From: Hymenopus coronatus
Lineage: Eukaryota; Arthropoda; Insecta; Mantodea; Hymenopodidae
Direction of reading: 5' to 3'
Assembly: GCA_030762935.1 (NCBI GenBank)
Contig: CM060895.1
Span: 29,502,501-29,566,500, forward strand
DNA length: 64,000 bases
Part shown: piece after piece, positions 22,080 through 35,091 of the stretch
How the letters are laid out: every line of letters begins with the position of its first letter
Position numbering within the stretch: position 1 is the stretch's first letter
The notes under the pieces: model-generated
The model's input: the letters and a program-made list of their open reading frames with translations, nothing else
Databases searched by the model: none
Told to the model about the DNA's origin: nothing
Position numbers and translations under genes: made by a program

Positions 22080-23715
22080 ATTAGCAATATTTATTTATTT
22101 ATGCTAAGCTTTATACAGGTGAATATGACCGGTGTTCAGCCCTGGCTCTTTACCGGTCATACTCATATTTTACAATAGTTTATTAATTCTAGTTTATTAC
22201 ACCATTTTGTCTATTTACTGTCCATATCTATTTATTTTTCACTTTGCATAAGAATTGTCCAATCTTCTTACTATCTTTTTGAAACATTTCAACTACTACT
22301 ACATTTCTATCTATTTTAAACCATTTCTTATTAATATACTCTTTTCTCCAAATTTCAGTCCCTTTACATTTAAATAAAATGTGTTCCATATCTTCATTTC
22401 CGCCACATATAGGACATTGATTTTGTGGAATACCTTTCCTTAAACCTTTTAATCTCCATACTCCTGCTTTCAGCCATGCAATACCTTCTCGCTCCTCTTT
22501 ATTTGTCACATCAATGTACTTTTCCCTTCCCCCATGAGACTTTCATTGGTATATAGAAAACTTAAGATCTCTTTTCAGTTATTTCACTAAATATTTTTTG
22601 TATTTCTATATCCTCAAATCTTTTCCTTGCCAACTTCCAGAAGTTATTCACATTATTTTCTCTTCTTCTCCACATTTCCCCTAACCCACTACTTTCCAGG
22701 TTATAGACAGTCTACTCATCCCTTGTTCTTTAAACTTTTCTCTTGATATACTAAACACAGTTTTAACAAATTCCTTTCTTCCAATTTCAATATTCTATGC
22801 CAAAATTTCAATGCCCTTTCCATAATCTTTCCCTTACTTGCCACTCTACCCAGCTCTATTTGTGCTACCTGCCTAACAGTTGCATTTGGTAACCCCAGTA
22901 TTTCTTTGCAAAATTTCCTATGCACCTCATCTATGCCTTCCCATCCTCCTTCTAATCCCCATACTTCTATCCCATATAGCATTTTTGCCTCAACCACCAT
23001 ATTGTACACTTTTTCTAACCATCTAATATTTATATTAGGTGCTTTGTATTTGCAACTTCTAATAGCTGATAAAGCTCCTTTTCCTTTTGCCAATGCAAAT
23101 TTCTTTTGCTTTTCCCAATTGCCACCACTATCAATTTTAACTGCTAGATAAATACATTCTCTCACTACCCTGTACTCCTTTTCATTCTCATTCTTCCATT
23201 TTTCATACTTGCTCAATTTTCCCCCTTTTTTGAACACTACAATCTGCATCTTGTCCTGGTTCACTTTTAAACTCCACACCCTACAGTAATTATTTAATGT
23301 TTGCAAGGATTGTTTCAAGCCATTCACTGTAATTGCACCTATAACTAGATCATCTGCAAACAGTAATCCTGGAATCTGAATATTATTAATTACTGGCATC
23401 GAGTTATTATTTCTCCCAATTTCTGTTAATACATCATCTATATATAAATTGAATAGGACTGGTCTTAACTTACATCCCTGTCTAAGGCCTTTCTCTTGTT
23501 GGATTTCTCTTATTACAACCCCTTCCTCCACTCTTATACAAAAAGTATTTTCCTTATATAATGCTCTAAGGGTGTCCACCATTTGTTTACTCACTCCTTT
23601 AGTCAACAACTTATGCCACAGCAATCGAAGCTCTACCCTATCGTATGCTTTCTCTAAATCCACAAAAGCCATATATAACTTTATTAGCAATAACAAACAG
23701 AAGGCAACAGCCAAG
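22080..23715 (-). mobile_element. 5'-truncated LINE (reverse transcriptase, C-terminal zinc knuckle)
   Basis: Non-LTR reverse transcriptase on the - strand. The intact stretch 23714-22716 starts within motif A (MAFVDLEKAYDRVE) and continues with GLRQGCKLRPVLFNLYIDDV and LLFADDLVI (catalytic FADD). The thumb/C-terminal region includes VYNMVVEAKMLYGIEVWG. A damaged gap at 22716-22510 separates it from 22509-22228, which carries CPICGGNEDMEHILFKC, the Cys-His knuckle. The 5' end is cut in the palm domain, as usual for incomplete reverse transcription. Unlike most elements here it keeps a 333-codon frame, so it is relatively young. Clade not certain. Confidence 0.85.
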
Positions 23716-23719
23716 GTAA

Positions 23720-24005
23720 ATGGTGTTCAAAAAGCAAACTAAATTGCTATTTTCTAAATTCCTCCAACAAATTAAATGCCCTTTAATAGTCCAAGTCATG
23801 GCATATATTAAGAAATAAATTGATTTCTAAAGCATTGTAATTACATAATTGATTCATTCCTGCAATAGCCAAAGATAAAAGCTTAAAAAGCAAACTAAAC
23901 TGACATTTACTAAATTCCTCCAACAAATTAAATGCTATTTAATAGTCCAAGTCACATCATATATTAAGAAATAAATTAATTTCCAAAGCATTATGTTTAT
24001 AATTT
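23720..24005. repeat. Imperfect direct duplication of about 120 bp
   Basis: Two copies (about 23727-23845 and 23886-24003) share aaaaagcaaactaaa, aattcctccaacaaattaaa, taatagtccaagtca and atattaagaaataaatt. They sit just beyond the truncated 5' end of the LINE. Confidence 0.8.
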
Positions 24006-26284
24006 ATTCTATGCACAGTAAAGAGTGTTCTTACATCTTTGAAGTAACAGTGAGTCTAAATAAGATGCAGTAAACTTGAAAACTATATGCTCTATAGGTG
24101 GTGCATGAAAAACCAACCCTGAGTACTAGACTGCTCATTTATTGCCCCAAGTGTTATCTATAGTTGCAAAACTGTTGCATAGATCTTTGCATTAGCCTAT
24201 TTGTTATCACCCATTTATGTATTTGTTGTATTTGCTCTTGATAGACAATAATTCATGCATAATATGTAGGCGAGCAGTTTGAATAACTTATTAGTCTATA
24301 TTAGACTTTTATTCAGTTTAGCATGATCCTAAAACTCACTTTAGCTTTATCTAATTCATCAACAAAAGCACACAAATATAAATAGAATAAACTATTATCA
24401 CTTGTGCAGTTTGTCAAATATAATTCCTTATATCAAGTAAAATGTGTACAACTATGCCATGTATCTTTGATTTTGGTTACCAGTTTCCTGTTTGGTGTCT
24501 GTAGGGTGCATATCTTTTTCATATGTTTATTGGCAGGTAACAATTTGTGATAGTGTGTAAATTATGCCAGGAATTACATGATTTTGAAATACAGGGGCCA
24601 ATGTTGTTGATAGCTAGCTGTTAGATATTGGGAAGCCAGGTTTTTGAGTTAACATACAGTTGCCCCAGAGTGCTCTCCCACTATAGGGCAATGGACTTGA
24701 ATGTGACCTCACTCTTTAATCATTATTATAATTTTGCTTGAATGTTAATTTTTTATTGTAACAAAATGCTCAGTCTATTCTTATTTTGACTGTTCATTTC
24801 TGCATCTATAATATTATTAAAACAATTGGTAAGTCGCAGCAATGTGTTAATGTTTATTTTTTGTGTTTCTATTGTTAGATCACTGAACATTTCAATGACA
24901 CAACCAGTATTGAACATGGTTTTTCCACTCTCTGTTGTTCATTCATTGTTAGTTATCAATTTACCAGCAATTTTTGGAACATGTGAAAGGACTAGCTTTC
25001 ATAATTAAGAATAGTGAATAATAACAGTGAAATGAAGAAGCAATAAGTTCATTCCATGAAGAATGGTTGCAGGACAAAATTATAAAGAGTGGTTATAAAA
25101 AGTTGAGAGTGATGAGTATATAAGTGTATAAAATATGTTACTAAACATTTACAATCAGAAAGACACAAAGCGAATATTATTACTCAAAAGAAAATCACTT
25201 ATATTTTTTCCAATACAATTTTCTGCAGAAGATGAAAAATCACTGTAACAGAATTAATTTTGACTCATCATGATATGAAACATAACCAGTTTTATGATAC
25301 TCAAGATTGTAGTATTAAGTTTTACATATTTTCAGAGTCTCCTCTGTAGCAACAAAAGTAAGATGAGGCATTAGCAATAAATGTGCTTCTGTATTATGCT
25401 AAACAGAAGCTATTAAGCAAATTAAAGCAAAATGTTTTATTTTCAAAATTCACTTCAAAAAAGGTCAATAAAAAGCAATGCCTCATAATTATAACAAAGT
25501 TCTTGATTTCTATGAAGATGTACAGTCAAGTAAACTATTTTATTGAAAAATGGTTTAATGCTAAACAATGTAATTTCTTATTCAGTTAGTTTTGACAAAC
25601 AAAATTTCTTTACTAGACTAAAAGAGGAAAATGCAAACTTGTCATACAACTAACCTGACAGGAAGTGGTACACACTGAAGCAAAATGATAACTTGAAAAA
25701 TTAACATTGACGCTTTAAAAACTTCACCAAGTTCTGTGAAACATATGTACTACTATGAAGTAAAAACAAATGAAGTTTTAAAAGTGTTAAGTTCAACTCA
25801 ATGTTAATTTCTAAAGTTATCACTTGTCATATGTTACATAATTGTGCTAAATATGTATTCAACCTTCTAGAAGATGATGTAGAAAGTCTCGTTCTTAAAA
25901 CACATTCAGACATTTCGTCATCAAAAAATTCCAAAGAACTAAAAATATTTTGCAAGTTTGCTTAGCATGACTGTAGTGAAATATTGTAATACACTGTTGT
26001 GTGATGGTTGTCTTTGCAGTCTTAATAATACTAAAAGCACTATTAAGAGAACCAATGTTTTGAAACATTTTTAGGAATTGAATTTGATTTTTTTTTTTTT
26101 TTTGGAAGGTATAGGGCTGTGGAACATCTTGTGAAGATGTGCCAAGTTTTAAAGATTTATTATGTAGCATGCGGTGAAGAACAACACAGCCCCTAATTTG
26201 GAAACTTATCAGTTCACATGGTGAAATAAACGAGCATTAACTAACAGTACCAGAGTGTTTTCTATATTTTTACTTTCTCAAACA

Positions 26285-26535
26285 GGAAATTAAAATTTGT
26301 TTCATATCTCTTTTGTTTTTACTCCTGACCATGCAAAAATTGTCTCTAGTGACTAAGTTTTAAAAGATTTTGCTTATCTCTTTGCCCTAGTGTATACTCT
26401 TTACTTACAAGGACACAGATAATAAGACAATTTCTGCTAATGTTTACTTTGATTATAATGATGTAAATAAAAGAGGAATAGTTTGTAGTACAGGTAGAGA
26501 AAGTATTGTGAATGAAACACATCAGGGTCCTTAAA
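26285..26535 (-). repeat. Family P fragment
   Basis: 5' part of a family P copy in reverse: gaaacacatcagggtcc at the right edge, the cttacaaggacacag and ctgctaatgtttactttgat landmarks inside. Well diverged. Confidence 0.6.
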
Positions 26536-26879
26536 TGTAACTTTACCTGTATTTTCTAAAGGAATAACACATTACAGAAGAAAAGAATGTTGTTTATGAT
26601 AGATTTATTAATTATCTGAATAAATGGTACAACTTAAGTGGAAATGACAATGTGTATTGTGAGACTGTACGTCCTCAGCAGTGGTTCTCACGTTCGCCTG
26701 ATATGCGAGTCATCACAGTTGGAGACCTTGGGATATGTAAGCAACCCTGAAAGAGTGGTGCAACATAACAGGAACCTTCAGGATGCAAGACATCTCTAAT
26801 GAAAACATTATTCTTCTCAAAGTTTCAAGATGCTTATGGAGGTTTTGGTTTCCACAAAGTTCTGTGACTTCATTTTCTA

Positions 26880-27370
26880 GCTATAAAAGGAGGAAACAAG
26901 CCATGGATGGTGTGCAGCTGTAAACTGTCTATGTGTTGAAACACTGAGTGAATTACTTGCAGCAGTGAATTTAAAACTTTATTTGTAAATGATTTTTGAG
27001 TCAATAAACATAGTTGTAAAGTATAAAATTGTGTCCTGCTAGATTTATTTCTAACAAAACTATTTTTATTAAATGGCCAGGCAAAAATGAGAAAGAAATT
27101 GAAAATTTGTTTTGATAGAAATGAATTATTAATCCTGATAGGAAGGATGATAATTGTAAAGTGTAGAGTGAGTTTTTTGAAAAAGCAGATGCACCAAATC
27201 TGTTCAAAATAATGCAGCATGCCCTCGCAGTTCCTCTCAGTAATGTGCACATTGGACGAGTGCCTAATGTAATGAGTGCATTATAGTCAATGCTAGAAAT
27301 CTAGATTTGTGTTCAGATGAATTTAAAAATTTGTGCAGCATGGTTCTTAAAAACTACACTTTTCTGAATG
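26880..27370 (+). mobile_element. Possible hAT/ZBED-type transposase fragment
   Basis: Across several frame breaks the + strand gives KFRNEKEIENL, FEKADAPNLFKIMQHALAVP and LSNVHIGRVPNVMSAL, the last resembling the C-terminal dimerisation region of hAT-like transposases (VPVSNA..ER.FS.M). No catalytic residues or terminal repeats were found. Assignment is tentative. Confidence 0.4.
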
Positions 27371-27387
27371 CAATAAGATCCTCAAAA

Positions 27388-27795
27388 ATCTGATGTGTAC
27401 CATTCACATGACTTTCTCCATATCCCTGCAACAAATAATTCTTAAAAAACTTATACTTCTATTTACTTTATGCTAATCAGAAAAAATTAGCAGAAATAGT
27501 CTTATTACTCACTTCCTTGTAAGTAGAAACAAAATAAGGGACAACCGTAGGTTAAAGTGATAGTCAAAAGCTGGTTGCTATGTCAATGTAGTTCCTTTGT
27601 TTATATGGATAGGAGTTGACAAGTTCCTGTATGAGAAAAGTATACGTTTTTAATAGCAGAAACCAAAAATAAGGAATGTTACAAAAACGACGAACTCCAC
27701 AAAAAAAATGTATATAACATAAATTGTGTGTTTTAATGTGCTCTACATTTTTACTTTCTCCATACGCACTATGTACATAGTGTATAGAGAAAGTA
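27388..27795 (+). repeat. Family P, left half joined to terminal palindrome
   Basis: Starts atctgatgtgtaccattcac and runs to ttttaatgtgctctacattt, then jumps straight to the terminal palindrome (27752-27795). The palindrome is shared with the next, inverted copy, so this copy lacks its right half. Confidence 0.75.
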
Positions 27796-28358
27796 TTGCA
27801 CTCCACCCAAAAATTCGATACCGAGATTTCACCGGAAATATATGTTTTAGGGTCCCCAATATCCAAAAAAAGCATTTTCACAAAAAGGTCCGTGTGTGTG
27901 TGTGTGTGTCCGTGTGTCTGTGAACACGATAACTCAAAAACGAAAAGTCGGTAAAATACCAAACTTGGTACTTAAGTTTAGTATCTTCCAGGGATGCGAC
28001 ACGAAGATTTTGAGAAAAATCCCCCCACCCCCAATTACCCTTTTCATGGAATTTTTTTCGAAAATTTTGATTTTCTCAAAAATGGCTCTAACGATTTTGA
28101 TTAAAATTTCGTATATTAAACATATTTACGTGACAAATAAAATGTATATCTTGAATTTTCTGGGAATAGCCTCTGAAGAGTAGTTTATTCTGGATGAATT
28201 TTACTAAATTTTGAATAACCGCTAAAATGTAAGAGATGGACAAAAATTTACTACACAAAAAATGTAGAGCACATTAAAACACACAATTTATGTTATATAC
28301 ATTTTTTTCGTGGAGTTTGTCGTTTTTGAGACGTTCCTTATTTTTGGTTTCTGCTATG
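27796..28358 (-). repeat. Family P, right half, inverted
   Basis: From the palindrome leftward in element order: attgcactccacccaaaaat, ccgagatttcaccggaaata, the GT-rich run, cacgataactcaaaaacgaa, and on to a break at 28358 inside ttctgctatgaaaa. Confidence 0.8.
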
Positions 28359-29061
28359 AAAACACGATAACTCAAAAACGAAAAGTCGGTAAAATACCAA
28401 ACTTGGTACTTAAGTTTAGTATCTTCCAGGGATGCGACACGAAGATTTTGAGAAAAATCCCCCCACCCCCAACTACCCTTTACATGGAACTTTTTTCGAA
28501 AATTTTGATTTTCTCAAAAATGGCTCTAATGATTTTGATTAAAATTTCGTATAGGATATTTACCTGACAAATAAAATGTATATCTTGAATTTTCTGGGAA
28601 TAGCCTCTGAAGAGTAGTTTATTCTGGATGAATTTTACTAAATTTTGAATAACTTCTAAACCGTAAGAGATGGACAAAAACTTACTACACAAAAAATGTA
28701 GAGGACATTAAAACACACAATTTATGTTATATACATTTTTTTCGTGGAGTTCGTCATTTTCGAGACATTCCTTATTTTTGGTTTCTGCTATGAAAAACGT
28801 ATACTTTTCTCATACAGGAACTTGTCAACTCCTATCCGTATAAACAAAGGAACTTCATTGACATAGCAACCAGCTTCTGACTATCACTTTGACCTACAGT
28901 TGTCCTTTATTTCGCTTCTACTTACAATGAAGCGAGTAATTAGACTATTTCTGCCAAGTTTTTCTGATTAGCATAAAGTAAATAGAAGTATAAGCTTTTT
29001 AAGAATTATTTGTTGCAGGGATATGGAGAAAGTCATGTGAATGGTACACATCAGATTTTTT
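28359..29061 (-). repeat. Family P, second inverted unit
   Basis: Starts abruptly at cacgataactcaaaaacgaa, repeating the preceding copy's sequence almost exactly (very few differences over 400 bp). It runs to the element's 5' end atggtacacatcagattttt. The near-identity of the two units points to a recent local duplication. Confidence 0.8.
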
Positions 29062-29573
29062 GTGTAGTAAGTTTTTGTCCATCTCTTACGGTTTAGCAGT
29101 TATTTAAAATTTAGTAAAATTTATCCAGAATAAACTACTCTTCAGAGGCTATTCCCAGAAAATTCAAGATATACATTTTATTTGTCAGGTAAATATGTTT
29201 AATATCCGAAATTTTAATCAAAATCGTTAGAGCCATTTTTGAGAAAATCAAAATTTTCGAAAGAAGTTCCACGTAAAGGGTAGTTGGGGGTGGGGGGATT
29301 TTTCTCAAAATCTTCGTGTCGCATCCCTGGAAGATACTAAACTTAAATACCAAGTTTGGTATTTTACCGACTTTTTGTTTTTGAGTTATCGTGTTCACAG
29401 ACACACTGACACACAGCCACACACACATACACGGACCTTTTTTTGAAAAATTTTTTTTGGGATATTGGGGACCCTAAAACATATATTTCCAGTGAAATCT
29501 CGGTATCGAATTTTTGGGTGGAGTGCAATACTTTCTCTATACACTATGTACATAGTGCGTATGGAGAAGTAAA
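29062..29573 (+). repeat. Family P, right half, direct
   Basis: Mirror of the preceding inverted unit: begins gtgtagtaagtttttgtcca, ends in the palindrome near 29535-29573. With the two previous units it forms a large inverted structure. Confidence 0.8.
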
Positions 29574-29823
29574 AATATTAATAATAAAGTATGTATTATT
29601 TACAATAAAATTAGAAACAGACACACACATACACGGACCTTTTTGTGAAAATGCTTTTTTTGGATATTGGGGACCCTAAAACATATATTTCTGGTGAAAT
29701 CTTGGTATCGAATTTTTGGGTGGAGTGCAATACTTTCTCTATACACTATGTACATAGCGCGTATGGATAAAGTAAAAATATTAATAATAAAGTATGTATT
29801 ATTTACAATAAAATTAGAAATGT
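29573..29823 (+). repeat. 203 bp direct duplication spanning LINE and family P sequence
   Basis: The block taaaaatattaataataaag through aataaaattagaaa occurs at 29573-29621 and again at 29776-29823. Between them lies a second copy of the last 150 bases of family P (29622-29775). Confidence 0.9.
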
Positions 29824-30600
29824 TGAAGATGAGACTGCTCTTAAGGGTCATTTAAATGAAATTAGTGATTGGGCTGCTGCAAATAAAATGAAAATTAAAG
29901 CTGGCAAAAGTAAGTCACTTGCATTTAATAGATCTAGGGAAAAAATTCTGCAAAACTATCACATGGGTGGGGGAAAAATTCCACAGGTGGACAGCTGCAA
30001 ATACTTGGGAGTTTACTTGGCGAGTAACACTGGATGGGACATGAGGATTTTAAAAAAGGGGAGTGCAAAGTCCAGGGAAATCGCATACAAGCCCTTAGTG
30101 CGGCCGGTCATGGAATTTGGAGTAACTTGTTGGGACCCTTATAGAGTAAATCAAATTGATTCGTTAGAAAAGATCCAGAAAAGGGCTATAAAATTCATAA
30201 AAAGGGGTATATATTTTGGGCCTACAAACACTGAGGAGATAAAATGGGAGCCGTTGAAAGTTAGGCATGAGAAACAGAGGTTGTGCGCTTTATTTAAACC
30301 TTACGCTGGCTTAAAGCATGGGAGGACGTTACTGACAAACTGGAAAACCCAACTTACTATGCACGAAACGATCATCCGTTCAAAATTAAGGGTAGAAGAT
30401 ACAGAACTGACGTGGGAAAGTTCTCCTTTGTAAATAGAACCATAAAAGACTGGAATGAATTGCCTGGAGCAGCCTTTCGGGGTTGTCCTCTGTCTCTGAA
30501 GAAATTTAGGAAAAATCTTGATATTAATGTTGGATAATTTTTGTAAATATTCCTTAAATGAAATGCTTGTGATTTTATATTGTTGTAAATACAAATGTTA
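29820..30600 (+). mobile_element. LINE 3' end, C-terminal reverse-transcriptase region
   Basis: The 181-codon frame 29888-30433 encodes KINAGKSKSL-type sequence (MKIKAGKSKSLAFNRSRE), DSCKYLGVYLASNTGWD and AYKPLVRPVMEFGVTCWDPY. After a frameshift it reads FSFVNRTIKDWNELPG (about 30418-30465). These are the standard C-terminal blocks of a common arthropod LINE type. A deletion between LKKGSAKSREIA and the preceding block, plus the frameshift, make it inactive. Family P sequence abuts its 5' side. Confidence 0.8.
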
Positions 30601-32504
30601 AATTGGTTGGTGATTCTAATTATGAAATTAATTAATCTGAATTGAGAGAAAAATTAATGTTTTCATATTTGTTGTAAATAACTATTATATCTAGCTTACA
30701 AATCCATAAACTGGCAGTTGTGATTTATTGTTTATATATCTTGTATACATATATAACTCTGCCACCGGGTAATACCCACTTGCAGAGAAATAAATACATA
30801 CATACATGCATAAACAACAGTAGTTCTTTACTGTTATTATTTTTGTTTGGTTTGATATAGGTTGTTATTGGTAATGGCAGCATTAACAGGTGATTAGTAG
30901 CAGTAGTAGTTAATTTTACTACGTTAATAAAAATTGTGTCCATAATAATACACAAAAATCTGTTTAATATTTTCTGTCCCCAATTAGACAAATGTCTGAC
31001 CAGTTGATAAGTCTCTGGGTCTTCATTCGCAACCCTACACATATACTGCAAACTGGCAAGTATAGATTCTTTAATGAATATATATTTTTGTATTTTTAAG
31101 AGTGGTTTATCATTTCAGCTTTTAGATTTGTTCCGGGGGAATGGTTTTAGATGTGATGGTTATGGCTGGAAATTTTGTTTGACATTGCAAGCTAATCATG
31201 GACTATTTTATTTGAATGCAGTAGTTTGAAATGAGTATGTATTGTCCTGATCATAGACACAAGATGTGCTTTAATAAGAATTAGTATCATTTGCATTAAT
31301 TAATGAGATATTGAGGAAGTGGAAAGTATGCTTCTGCAATTAATAATGGAAGCAAGTAGTTCCAGAAACATGCTTTCTGTTTCTTCAATCATTAGTGATA
31401 ATAGTGTTGCAAATGAATCAGTAATTAATCCAACTGATCAGTACACATAAATAACAAATCCACCATATCTAATTGTAATTTTAAGCTTAAGCATTTAGTA
31501 CTTCATTGTGGAATTGCTAGATTACTTTGTTGTTTGAAAATTGCAATTGTTTATCAGAAATTTTTAATTTTGCTTATGCCCAATTCCTTTTGTCTTTACT
31601 TGAAAACTTGTGTGCCTAACATGTTTTAACAGAAATAAATGTGATGGCCCAATAATGTAATCAGTAGAGCATCTATATCCTCTGGTTTGTTTCTTGATCT
31701 GGGCTTGATAAATTCTTTTTTAACCAAGATTTTGCAAGACACCTAGAATCTGATGTATAAATGCAAGGGTGCTTATGGAAAATGGGCCAAGAAATTTTGT
31801 CAATTTCTATGATTAAATAAAATGGGATATAAAAGAAACAAGCTTTCTCAAAATCTACTTTGACTTAGCAATCAAAGCCTTACTGTTCATCCCATGATAT
31901 GAGATAATTAAAATAAAATATGTAATAAGCAGCATTATACTAATTTTAGTAATATGAAAAGTTATTAGAAGTTTCATATGTTGTACTTTTGTGAGAAACA
32001 AATACACCTAAATGTGTGACTTTTCTCTCTTTTTATCAACGTAAAACTTTGGATAGTTCAAAAAGGCAAAGTTTATGAAGTAATTAAATTGTTAATGCAA
32101 ACTATCTTTAAATAAAATGAACAATATGATTATACAAAAAGTATAGTTAAGATCAGATCAATAATCTCTTGAGTAAATGGAGAGAAAAAAAATTGTAAAA
32201 TATTTCAAAATATTCATATCATTATTAAAATTAGAATAAGTATGACCAAAACTCAATTTTGGAAAGATTGGTTTCATTAGCATGAAACATGTGGCAGCCT
32301 TAACTAGTCTAGCTCTAGAGAAAGCATATCTTAAACCATTTCTCTTGAATGAGGATAGCCAGTTATCAAATAACTGTATTGCTACAGCACTTTGTTGTAT
32401 GATTACATATTTTATCATAAACCTCTTTTCAGGACTGCCAATGTCATAAACTATCACATTCATCAAAAATCTTTAAATTTAATATAATGAATGTTAATTA
32501 TTAC

Positions 32505-32640
32505 CTGAACCATATGTCTTGTGCCATTTGGTGCATGAATGTATGTTATACATTCTTTTTCCAGCAATTCCAATGCTTTTTCTAATGGTGTACCAAAAAA
32601 GGAATGTAATGCCAGAAGCACCTCATCTGAAACTGAGAGT
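32505..32640 (-). CDS. ZSWIM7: ZSWIM7, exon 2
   Basis: Encodes LSVSDEVLLALHSFFGTPLE and then KALELLEKECITYIHAPNG, ending RHMVQ. This matches the human block IPDEYLLSLKFLFGSS...ALDLVD...ITLISSPSGRRVYQ, which lies just before the SWIM domain. The acceptor is cacaaag at 32641 and above; the donor is CAG|gtaat at 32505/32504. The exon begins with the third base of a codon begun in exon 1 and ends in phase 0, exactly what exons 1 and 3 require. Confidence 0.92.
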
Positions 32641-33414
32641 CTTTGTGAATAAAAAGCAAAATATATATTTTATGTGCTAATACTAGTGTGTAAGTGCACT
32701 AATGCTTAAAAGCTTTTATCTACTTCTCAGCCCTAATTGATACTGCTGTGTTAAACTGTTAAATTTGGAAAAATTACAACATAAAATCTGAGCCACAGAA
32801 GCCCTATAACAGGTTTAGGATGACCAACCAAACTGCAAGCCTCACATCCACATGTGAGCAATCATGCAACCGATATGGGAGATTCATGTTTAGCACCTTG
32901 ATTCCCTACCCATATAACACTGTACAGAAGAAAAGAAAGAAAGAAAGAAAAAAAAAAAAAAAAAAAAAAAGCCAAAGCTTGAAACTATGAAACTTTTATA
33001 TTTATTAAATTTGCTGAATTGGAAAATGCACTCCATTTTTTCATATCACGCAGAGCTTTTGTTCCGTGATACAATTCTGCTTTTTTCTAATACTCGCTGA
33101 GCGGTCACTCCATGAGCAGTCTGACTGCATGTAAACATAAGATAATCTTGCAGGTAGACACTAGTGGAAGTTATTGGATGATACATTTCCTGTTTACATT
33201 CTTTTCCAAATGTATTTCCTTCCTCCACTGCTATTTGTAATAAATAAAATTCAGACAGTATGGTGACTTCTATTGTCGAGACCATTTATACATAAAGTTG
33301 TGTGTTCACATTTCATGTGAGTCCAGATTTTGTGGTTGTGAATAACAGTGCTTTTAACAGTTAGAAGGGTGTTAAACAGACCTTTTATTTATAAAACTCA
33401 TTTTTCAGCAACAA

Positions 33415-34625
33415 TGTCATGTCAGTGTGTAAATTCTCCAAATGAATTTTGTTATGTGTGTGGTGAATTCACTACAAAATGTCAAAGAGGAAATATTAAT
33501 CCTATGATTAAGAAAGCATATAAATTCAATTTTAACTATAAAGCAGATAAGGATAAAAGTTTTGCTCCTAAATTGTGGCAGATGTTCTCATATTTTTGAG
33601 AGGCTAGTTAAATGGCACTCGCCCTTCTATGCGCTTTGCTGTTCCTATATATGGACAGAACAGAAGGACCAGCTTTAAGACTGTTAATTCTGTTTAGCCA
33701 ACATTTCTGGTTTTTCCTCAAAAAACAGTATAGTCTATACAGATTTGCCCTCCGTATTAAGGCCTATTAAACATGATTCATTTCCTATTCCAAAGCCCCC
33801 TGAAAATTGACCCCACAAGAGGAAGGATCGAATTCTTTCCCTGAGGCTGGCCCCACTAATTCTTCCACTCCCGACTCTGAATCTGTGGAATCCAAAAACT
33901 CCTGTCTAGTTTCACACACAATGCTAAATGATCTTGTAAGAGATTTAAATCATACACAAGCCCAATCTGAATTGTTAGCATCTACACTAAAGGAATGCAA
34001 TCTCTTACAACTGGGTACCCAAGTATCGATTTATCATAAGCGTCAACATCGATTATCAACACATTTTTCTAAAAAGGATGATCTTGTTTATGTAATAATG
34101 TGAGGGAACTTATGCATCAGCAAGGCAGAGAACATCTCTTATTGAGTGGCACTTATTTATTGATTCTTCAAAGTCAAGTCTAGAAGATTATTGCTACACA
34201 ATGGTAATATTTACCCTTTGGTACTGTGACTTACGGCATAAATATGAAAGCAAGAACATCCTCCTAAAAGCAGCAAGTTATAGTGACTACGAATGGCAAA
34301 TATGTGGAGACCTAAGAGTTATTGGTCAATTAACCAGATTGCAACCAGGATATATGAAATATTGTTTTTGTGTGAGTGGAACTCTCGGTCAAGTTATTCA
34401 TTACAGAGTTAAGGAGTGGCCTTTGAGACAAAGTTTAGTACCAGGCGAGAAAAATGTAAAATTACACCCACTCGTAGATTCTCAGAAAATGTTTTACCTC
34501 CACTCCATATAAAGCTGGGCTTAATGAAGAATTTCGTTAAAGCAATGGACAAAAATGGGAATGGTCTAAAGTACATATTCCAAATGGAAAGGTGATATGC
34601 AGGAAAATTGTCTCCTACCATGCTT
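33415..34625 (+). pseudogene. Wreck of a multicopy Cys-rich arthropod protein
   Basis: Starts CQCVNSPNEFCYVCGEFTTK and IKKAYKFNFNYKADKDKSFA, a Cys-pair region found in a large family of uncharacterised, apparently transposon-linked proteins of arthropods and cnidarians. Later pieces keep the family's order: LNDLVRDLNHTQAQSELLAS (33930-34000), YEWQICGDLRVIGQL (34287 onward), KEWPLRQSLVPGEKNVKLHP and, in another frame, PPLHIKLGLMKNFVKAMDKN near 34500. At least five frame breaks. What mobilises the family is unknown to me. Confidence 0.7.
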
Positions 34626-35091
34626 GCTGACTACTGTTGGTTTCCTGTCTCTGAGTGTTCCAGGCCCAGCCACAAAAGAAAGTCTTTCAGAAAAACATTA
34701 TAAAATTGTAAGTTTTTAAATGTTTTTAAAGTTATTTGCATGGATATTTTTTTGTTTGTTTAGTTTTAAAACTATTTGACATTTTATCAGTAATCACCAT
34801 TTCCTTTTCAATAAAATAGGCACTTTTGAACGCGTATGTAGTAAAACTTTGAGTCTTAACAACTTTTATGAAAAAAAAAGGAAAGTAAGAACTGAAGCTT
34901 TCCTGGCGACGTGTTAATTCAAAATCTTCTCGGGCTTCTAGCCAGGTAATCAAAATTTTATTGTACCTGCAATATTGGTTTTCATGAACTGAAGATTGTT
35001 ACCTATCATGTTCCACCCTCACTGCTTGTGAGCATTGGTCCTATACTGGGCCAAAAAGAAAACTATTTTAAAAAACTTAAAAACAAAAAAT

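Larger units (their letters stand above)
21407..32504 (-). other. ZSWIM7: ZSWIM7 intron 2
   Basis: An 11.1 kb intron with GT/AG ends on the - strand. It contains a LINE (22.1-23.7 kb), a tandem duplication, an hAT-like remnant, a 2.4 kb cluster of family P repeats and a LINE 3' end. The stretches 24.0-26.2 kb and 30.6-32.5 kb show nothing I can support. Confidence 0.85.

Noticed and set aside
26690..26870. tRNA-like SINE at ttctcacgttcgcctgatat
   Set aside because: Some resemblance to a tRNA-derived head (atatgcgagtcatcacagtt) but no convincing A/B box spacing.
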